A stretch of 64,000 nucleotides of DNA from Myrica gale (taxonomy: Eukaryota; Streptophyta; Magnoliopsida; Fagales; Myricaceae). Position numbers and translations under genes: made by a program. The stretch lies in the NCBI GenBank assembly GCA_963930655.1, contig OZ005617.1, positions 15,280,068 through 15,344,067 on the forward strand, read 5' to 3'. Below the pieces are notes generated by a model that had not been told where the DNA came from, searched no databases, and worked only from the letters and a program-made list of their open reading frames with translations. Positions 57,150 through 64,000 of this stretch are shown here, piece after piece (positions within the stretch are counted from its first letter, which is position 1; each line of letters begins with the position of its first letter).

Positions 57150-57328
57150 GCCTTCCTTCACATGCCCTAAAAGATACGACCTGAATCATCCTATAAGACC
57201 CCATCTCATGAATCATGACTGACCTCTGTGGCCCTCTGGCCTTCCTTCACATGCCCTAAAAGATACGATCTGAATCATCCTATAAGACCCTATCTCATGA
57301 ATCATGACTGACCTCCGTGGCCCTCTGG
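57150..57328. repeat. Tandem duplication, 89 bp period
   Basis: GGCCTTCCTTCACATGCCCT through GGCCCTCTGG occurs twice in direct tandem, at 57150 and 57239, with only three or four differences by eye. Confidence 0.88.
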
Positions 57329-57544
57329 CCTCAAACAATCCCTAGTAGGCTAGTACCCCATCCACCCCGACCCCCTCGAGGGCCCACGCTTCTTCTCCAC
57401 GCCACCCAACCAAATAAATATGATCAGCTCTTTTTTTTTTTCATACGTTGGTTTGTAAAATTATTTTATATAATATAATACAATTTTACAAAATTTATAA
57501 AATTAATACTTAAAATTTTAAATAAATTTACAGAAACACCAATA

Positions 57545-57990
57545 TTTTTTACATAGTATAGGTTTGTTTTCCCAACATTTTGGAGCATAGAATTTTTCAT
57601 CAAAACAAACGCACTCCAACATTTTTAACTTTTACACATACACATTTTATCTTTAAAAAATCCTAATAAATCTCAATAAAATAAAGATTCAAAAAATTTC
57701 AGAAATATTTCCCAATATTTTGGCAAACAAACATATCCATAATCCTCAAATACTTTTTCACAAATTTCAATAATTTTTTTAAAAATATATATATATAACA
57801 AATATTCTCTCCATACTTTTTCACCTAACTCTAATATTTTTTTATTAAATAATTATATTAAATTATTTTTCTATACACCTTTATACAAACTCTAACAAAA
57901 ATTAAATATCTTTAAAAATTTTAACTAATTTTTACACAGAATCTATAGAACTAAATATTCATAATTCTATAAAATTCTAAAAATCTTACC
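57545..57990. repeat. AT-rich MITE-like sequences
   Basis: 57560-57735 shares TTTTTAACTTTTACAC, AAATCTCAATAAA and a CAAACAAAC-type end with 59355-59485. 57760-57990 resembles the interior of the 305 bp MITE at 47302-47608 (CTTTTTCAC..AACTCTAATATTTTTTTATTAAA). Both are diverged, without clear ends. Confidence 0.45.
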
Positions 57991-58321
57991 ATTTTTTTTT
58001 ATAAAACGAACCTCCTCCCTATTTACATCAAACCAACTGTAAAGTGAAATGGAAACAGTGGAATAGGACGGTACCCACAAATTTTTAAGAGCTGTAGCAG
58101 CTTATTGCTGCAGCTACTACTCTGAAAAAGATGGGACGGTAGCGAATAATGGAAAGCGACTCCACAACGCGGAGTCACGCAAAACTCCTCCGCCTTTTTG
58201 TCAGAATCGCCACATATATTATAATAAGGATTGATTGCAGCAGAAAGAGGTAGAGAGAGGAATCCACAACTGCTGGGACTGCGGAGTCCTCTTTGAGTAG
58301 ATTTGCATCCCAACTCACTTC

Positions 58322-58520
58322 GGGTGCGTTTGTGTACCAAAATTTTACCCCTCTAAAATTTTAACACAATTAAATATTACAATATAATCTCTCTCTCCCC
58401 ATCAAATCATTACTATTTACTACAAAAAAATATAAAAAAATTACCTCTCTCTTCACTTTTTTACTAAACCCAATACCTAAAATTTTAATAACACTAAAAT
58501 TTTACAACACAAACACAACC
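58322..58520 (+). mobile_element. MITE with GGGTGCGTTTGTGT ends
   Basis: The ends GGGTGCGTTTGTGT and ACACAAACACAACC are inverted repeats; TTC stands on both sides, a possible 3 bp target duplication. Interior runs of AAAATTTTA near both ends match the nested copy at 46425-46611 and the element at 20514-20744. Non-coding. Confidence 0.65.
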
Positions 58521-58688
58521 TTCATTCTCAGTGTCTCTCTTCTATTGCCCTTGTAATTTGGGTGACCGAAATGCAGCCGTCCTTATAATAAAAGGTGACT
58601 TGTGATTAAGGTGGTCTGAAATTTTAGCTGTCAAAATAATTGAGAAAAATTCGTAGAGATGATTTTATAAACTTTTATATTTATTATA

Positions 58689-58991
58689 GAATATACTTTT
58701 CACCCACAAACTATCATAGGTTTGATATTTTGTACCATAAACTACCAATTTTGATACATTACATCCTTTAACTACCAATTTTTGACATTTTGTACAATTT
58801 TTCAAAATTTGAGACTAAAATGACAATAATATTTTTGAGACATTTTGTATATAGTAAAGATATTATTGTAAATTTATTAATTTATCAAATGTATTATTGT
58901 CAAATGGAGGGTGCAAAGTGTCAAAATTGGTAGTTTAGGGTGCAAAGTGTCAAATATATGATAGTTTGGGGGTGGAAAGTGTATTTTCTCC
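58689..58991. mobile_element. Palindromic Mutator-like MITE with 9 bp target duplication
   Basis: TTTATTATA stands exactly on both sides (58680-58688 and 58992-59000). The arms mirror each other over more than 100 bp: CAAACTATCATAGGTTTGA and the inverse TCAAATATATGATAGTTTG, TAAACTACCAATTTTGA and TCAAAATTGGTAGTTTA. Non-coding. Confidence 0.8.
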
Positions 58992-59093
58992 TTTATTATA
59001 ATATAAAAAATATTTTAATAATAAAGCTACAATTTTTTTTGGGTAACAAGTGACCATCCGATCGCTTGGGCGGACCACGTAGCACATCTTATA

Positions 59094-59239
59094 GTATGTT
59101 TGTTTGTAAAATTTTATTAAAATTTTGTAATTGGTGTTAAAATATAAATATTATTGGAATTGATGAAATGTGAGATAAAAGTATATGTAAAATTTTGAAG
59201 TGTATTTGTTAAAATTTTTATTTAACAGACGCTATGTTA
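59094..59239. mobile_element. Small MITE-like inverted repeat
   Basis: GTATGTTTGTTTGTAAAATTTT at the left is roughly mirrored by AAAATTTTTATTTAACAGACGC at the right, over about 145 bp. Ends and target duplication are not clear. Confidence 0.35.
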
Positions 59240-59489
59240 GTCTTACGAGAGTTTTAATGTCATTGTAAATTTCATACAAGTGTAGTGGTCCTTTATCATA
59301 TGTACAATTCAAGTCCCGCCCCAATAATTTGGGGGCTCAACAATTCGGGCAAGTCAAATAAATTCTAAAATTTTTAACTTTTACACCTACACGGTCTACT
59401 TTTCACAAACCCCAATAAATCTCAATAAATCAAAGATTTCCAAAATTTCGAGAATATTCCCCAAAATTTTGACTGACAAACAAACAACC

Positions 59490-60399
59490 CATGTTTACGT
59501 GGAAAGTTGAACTAAGATGGACCAACTGACTGATAATACTTTTGGCCAACTCATCCTGAAATACGAGAATTTTGAAAAATAAATTGTATATAAGAGACCA
59601 CGCTGAATGTTTGGAAGGGTGCAGCCAATTAAAAATTACTATAAGCAAATGCGATATTAGTACTAATGAGCAACCATCAAATTACTTTGAGACACAAAAA
59701 GATCATTATTTCACTAATTAAAAATGAACTCCAAAACTACGTCCGCTCCCCATCTCGTGAACAAAAAGATCCGGCTTTGAATTGCACAATCATCCAACGT
59801 TGGTAACTCGTCTAATTATCACATAAAATAAAAAAAGGGGAAAAATCCTAAAAAGATAGAATATTTTAAGATTTTATGTATTCACACCGAACGTCTAAAA
59901 AGGTTAGGCCTCTTGTTTAAATTCAGCTTCTTTTGCCCCAATCATTACTAGAGTTTATATGTTAATTAATTTAGAGCTTTTGTAACGTCATTCCCCCCGA
60001 TAAAATAATGCCACGACCATAACTCCTCGCCTGCATATGGCAAATAATTGCATTTTGCTTGCGTACTTCCTCTGTCCAACTTTGTACTACTCTTTATTGG
60101 CTTAATTATTTTCATAATTTTTAATTATATTTTGTTCAATCTTTTGTCTATGTCTTTCGTTTGCCAAACGATCAGCAAATTATATTTAATTTCAACAAAT
60201 CTTAAACTTATTGCCATGTACTTTTGCTCATTTTCATATAGTTATATATATTTCTAATTAATTCTTTTTTTTCCCATCTTTCTCGGACATAATTGAGATT
60301 TTAAGTTTTTGACAAATCTGTATACAGCAGTTTGAACATGAGAGAACGATCTGCCAACTCAAACATTATAATTGTGTGTACATGTCGCCACATTTTCGG

Positions 60400-60400
<1 letters not shown>
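59490..60400. other. AT-rich interval without a supported gene
   Basis: Only short frames (for example plus 60048-60257, hydrophobic, no motif). No gene or element was recognised. Confidence 0.4.

Positions 60401-60401
<1 letters not shown>

Positions 60402-60459
<58 letters not shown>
60402..60459. repeat. (AT)29 microsatellite
   Basis: Uninterrupted dinucleotide repeat of 58 bp, likely polymorphic between individuals. Confidence 0.97.
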
Positions 60460-60462
<3 letters not shown>

Positions 60463-60984
60463 GTTTAAGGACTACATTTCATTCTACTGAAGACACTTCC
60501 ATATGGTGAAAATTATTACTTTACCCCTCAAATTATGAAACTAACATCTTAATTTTCTGATAAAAATGGTCAAGTTTATTATATTAAAACTTTGAATTAC
60601 CAAAACTCATCATAATTTGGGGTACATAATTTTTCTCTTATGCATATAGATTCCACAGAAATATAATAAAAAAAGATTAAATAGTCTATATGAATAAAAA
60701 AAAGCAAACATATAGATTTATGTAGTTCATACCATGTCGTATGTTTACAGTTAGAATCAAAACTATATGTAGGATTTATGTAGGATACAAGTCTCATGTC
60801 GTTCACTTATCCAAAAGAAAAGTCTCATGTCGTTTTATATATATAACATTTGTTAAATGAAAATGCTCCCATATACTAAAATAGAGAGGCTGCGAAATAT
60901 CATAAACTTATTTATACGATATAAAAGGCGCAGATTATTAAATTTGGCATTTTTTTAATAACAAATTCAAACATTTCTCCAAAC

Positions 60985-61320
60985 CCTTTTTTAGGCTAAA
61001 AAAAGTAGAAGGAGGCAATTATTGTGATCGACTTCTATTTGGAGTGATCACAAGGATTCTCATTCATTATAGAATGTTCGGATAGAATCATAATTATCAA
61101 ATTAATAAAGATTACGCTGTCATTACTATCTCATAAGAAATACAAATAATTCACTAAATATTTTTTTAAGGCTAAAATGGTAAAAAGTGGTTACGAGTGT
61201 GATTGACTACTTTTTAGAGTGACAATATATATTATAGAATGTTTGAATTAATTCATAATTATCAAATAAACAGAGATTGCACTATCGCAACTGTCACACG
61301 AAAATACAACGAATGGTGAG
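60985..61320. repeat. Diverged tandem duplication, ~176 bp period
   Basis: The block from TTTTTTAGGCTAAAA (about 60988) through ATTATAGAATGTTCGGAT and TCATAATTATCAAATTAAT to CTGTCATTACTATCTCA recurs from about 61164 (TTTTTTAAGGCTAAAA, ATTATAGAATGTTTGAAT, TCATAATTATCAAATAAAC, CAACTGTCACAC). Similarity is moderate. No coding frame. Confidence 0.6.
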
Positions 61321-62059
61321 GTTGGATCCAAGATCTCCCTACCATTAGGACTTTCACTTTCCCTCCAAGACTATTTGGCCACCCTCTCGTGGTCAATTCA
61401 CCAACTGTATGTTTAGCAACAAACACACCTTAATTTAACCTATCTGTCTTTGGGAAGAAAAACTATTATTGAATATTCTCTCTCATCTGTCGCTATCTCG
61501 GTTTTTGTTTTGTTTTTTTCGTTTTTCCTTTCATTCAATAAAGAATAGGATATTGTCACGCGTGGGGGTACATGGCTAAGAACTAAGGGGAAGTCATTCT
61601 TCACGCACATAAATTCACTGCACACATTTTTTTTATCTTACAAAATCAACTCTATCGAAAAGTGCGAATCATATCAAGGCCTGACGTCCCACACGTATAT
61701 ACCCATCTTGAATTAGAGAGAGGTCTATGTAATAAACGAAGTATATGTCTTTGCAGATGTAACGTAGACAGCCCTCTTCCCTACAATCTAGAAGCATCCC
61801 CATTGTCATCCATAACGAATGTCTCCTTTAAACTTATTTATTTATTTATTTTGTTCCAGTAATGTGTCCCTTTTATCATGTTGAAATCCTATGTAATCAG
61901 TTATCTTGGCCAATACAAAAAAAAGATGTAACGTGGAAGTTGGAACTCCAAAAGTTGTATTTAATTTGTAATATTTTATTTGATTACATATTTTTTTTCT
62001 CGTATATATAAATTATTGATAGAAAGAGAAATAAAACCATTTCAAATTTCAGACAGCCT

Positions 62060-62465
62060 TCTCACGTGTCAGCTGATAGAGGTGGAAACCAGAGTGGCCG
62101 TGTAGACTGCAATGTTGCCACGGGAGATTAGAAGGATGAAACCGGTGCAAATTTGAAACTTTTTCCTGCTTTATACTGAGGATTGCATAACCGCAGGAGT
62201 TTCGAAAAGAATATCCAGCAAATATAGTACCACCGGCACCGACATGTCAGTACTGGACGGCCTACGTCTTTCCACCAATGGGGAGGAACAGTGATGAAAC
62301 TCAAGGTCATCCAGATTTGATATAAAACTCAGCTATTTCTCTAAGAACTAACTTGGCCGTCGGAGGCTTATCCGAGGTCACCCCCTTGGTGATTCTTGCA
62401 GGTTCATTCGGCCTCTAAGAATCGTGGTGATTTTTGGCATCATCAGTTGGCGCTGTCTGTGGGGA
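62060..62465 (+). mobile_element. Ty3/gypsy 5' LTR fragment with primer-binding site
   Basis: TTGGCGCTGTCTGTGGGGA at 62447-62465 is nearly the TTGGCGCCGTCTGTGG phrase that follows the 5' LTR in many plant Ty3/gypsy (Tat-like) elements. The sequence before it ends CATCA, fits an LTR edge, and contains AACTTGGCCGTCGGAGGCTT, a phrase common near the 3' edge of such LTRs. The LTR start is approximate. The downstream gag leader (to about 62700) gives way to LINE sequence, so the element is truncated. Confidence 0.5.
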
Positions 62466-62699
62466 TCTCGAAAAAGTCACATCCAAACACTTTCATTTTC
62501 ATCATATCCTTTACGCTTTTCCCTCATCATAATGACTTCCCCGCTGGAATACCGAACAACGACCAACCACCCATGGTCCCAAGCAAAGAACTCGTACCCA
62601 GCAACAACACTGTAATACACCCAGATACTGCCCCCAACAACGACTCCCTGCTGGCCAATCTCGTTCAGATGCATATAATTATGATCAGCGCCGTAGACT

Positions 62700-63750
62700 C
62701 TCTATTCCCAGCTCTTTGACAGTCCAGGAGTGGCAGAGGCTTTCGAAGCTTAAAATTCAGCATCGCCTCAAACTCTTTTTATGGAAAATTGCTGCAAATG
62801 CTCTTCCATTTAAACGTTGGCTGGTAGGAAGAAATATACAGACTGGTACGGATTCTGGAGGCTGTCCGATTTGTACGTCTCACCTGGAAACTTCGGAACA
62901 TTTATTTTTGGGGTGTGATTTTAGTTCTATTCTATGGCGAAACAGTCCATGGCCTCTCTTGTCTTTCTCATATGCGGACAGACCAATGACAGATTGGTTT
63001 AAATTATTATTGAACTCTGATAATATATGCCTGTACAATTTCAGGAACAATGGCCTCTTCTTATGCTTGCGGTTGCGGTTGTCTTTGACACCATTTGGAA
63101 TGTGAGAAATAAGTTGGTGCATGACCGTAAAATCCCGAATGTGGCAGAGGCTATCCAAACCATTCAAAGGAGATATTATGAACATGCGGAGGCTTGGAGA
63201 TATCGGGAACAACTCCAACTGATTTGGCAGCCACCCTCAGCGGGGAATCTGAAAATAAACTTTGATGTTGCGGTGGGATCAAATTTGTTGGTTATGGCAG
63301 CAGTTTGTAGAACATCTTTGGGGGAAATTCTTAGCGTGCGTATCCGGAATACTCCTGGTCATGCTGCACTCAAAGGTGAAGCTAGAGCCGCTCGGCTAGC
63401 TTTTTCGATGGCAGAGGACTTTGCTGGTCGTAATATAGAAGTGGAAGGGGATTCTTTAGTTCTGGTTCAACAGACTTTAAATATGCAGGGTACACCTGAT
63501 TGGCAAATCGAAGGAGAAGTGATTACTATACGCCACTTTCTGCAGGAGCATCCCGACTGGAAGCTCTTATGGACGCCAAGAGAAGGAAATGTATTAGCAC
63601 ATAGGCTTGCAAAGTGGGGCTTGTGTAATAGGCTTGTAGGCAACTTTGATAGTCATGCGATTCCTGCTGACATTTTAGATGAACAATCATGTAACCCCTC
63701 GGGTTAGAATGGGGTTGCTTGGTCTTGTTGTTGTTACTTAGAAAAAAAAA
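62700..63750 (+). pseudogene. LINE ORF2 C-terminal fragment: zf-RVT and RNase H
   Basis: Frame 1 (to about 63030) holds the zinc-binding zf-RVT region: KIQHRLKLFLWKIAANALP and CPICTSHLETSEHLFLGC. A one-base shift near 63030 leads to frame 3 with IWNVRNKLVHDRK and an RNase H domain of the plant LINE type: INFDVAV (first catalytic Asp), a KGEARAARLAF stretch (Glu), VEGDSLVLVQ (Asp) and WTPREGNVLAHRLAKWG. A stop at 63705-63707 is followed by ACTTAGAAAAAAAAA, a LINE-like tail near 63750. The 5' part with endonuclease and reverse transcriptase is missing. RNase H in LINE ORF2 is found in a subset of plant L1 lineages. Confidence 0.85.
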
Positions 63751-64000
63751 GACTGGTCTATCGGACCTACTTGAATGCCGTCGCCGCTGCGAACTCCAGA
63801 TCCGTGTGTTTCAAGACTCGAGTGCAGTGGCTAAGATGCGAGGGAAGTTTGAGTGGCAAAGATGTACGTGCCAACTTCAGGAGTTTGGGGTTCTGTCAGA
63901 ATGACGTATAATGCTATCAGGGCAGCATTAGCAAAGCCTTCTGGCAAGCGCAGGACCTCATTTTTTTAAATATTGCATTGCAAGGGGATTCCCTAATTGT
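63751..64000. other. Edge sequence, unassigned
   Basis: The last 250 bp have no full gene. The final bases can be read as ALQGDSLI, which recalls the VEGDSLV of LINE RNase H, but the window ends there and the match is too short to use. Confidence 0.3.

Noticed and set aside
58023-58340. 105-codon minus-strand frame
   Set aside because: No motif, no ATG-supported gene structure, and its end overlaps a MITE terminus.

Overview
The window looks like nuclear DNA of a flowering plant, probably a woody eudicot; I cannot name the species. Spliceosomal introns (GT..AG), CLE peptide genes, a plastid-type Ycf45/SPD1 ATPase gene and a dense load of plant transposons (CACTA, hAT, Mutator-like, Ty3/gypsy, LINE, MITEs) all point that way. 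It is AT-rich and gene-poor. I can support only three host genes; nearly all other open frames are transposon debris or chance.

Host genes, all on the minus strand: a CLE signalling peptide gene (15431-15679); a second CLE gene about 14 kb away (29418-29636) with a related promoter-proximal stretch; and a nine-exon gene for a predicted plastid Ycf45/SPD1-type P-loop ATPase (40151-49860), whose exons join with correct splice sites into one 665-residue frame. A LINE (in intron 3) and a MITE (in intron 2) have inserted into this gene.

Layout: 1-3515 is the right part of a CACTA element cut by the window edge. 3.9-12.6 kb holds LTR debris, a 440 bp tandem duplication, a 28 bp minisatellite and further CACTA remains. 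12.6-17.5 kb is mostly unique sequence around the first CLE gene. 17.5-26.6 kb is a pile of elements: a MITE, CACTA-type sequence, a 2.9 kb element with long terminal inverted repeats carrying a zf-GRF-like fragment, and a second CACTA copy related to the first. 27.2-27.9 kb is a LINE-type insertion with target-site duplications (TSDs). 29.8-30.4 kb is a TRIM-like element. 31.0-39.6 kb is a nest: an hAT-type element (8 bp TSD, 7/8 match) interrupted by a 7.3 kb Ty3/gypsy element (perfect 5 bp TSD), itself interrupted by a 1.76 kb insertion. 40.1-49.9 kb is the SPD1-like gene. From 50 kb onward come palindromic Mutator-like MITEs with 9 bp TSDs, an ORF1-only LINE derivative with a perfect 14 bp TSD, other MITEs, simple repeats and, at the right edge, a Ty3/gypsy LTR fragment joined to a LINE fragment.

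I found no clearly new biological system. The observations most worth following are the ORF1-only LINE derivative, the palindromic CGTCCGGACG motif clusters of the CACTA family, the nested hAT/gypsy structure, the zf-GRF fragment inside the long-TIR element and the CLE pair.
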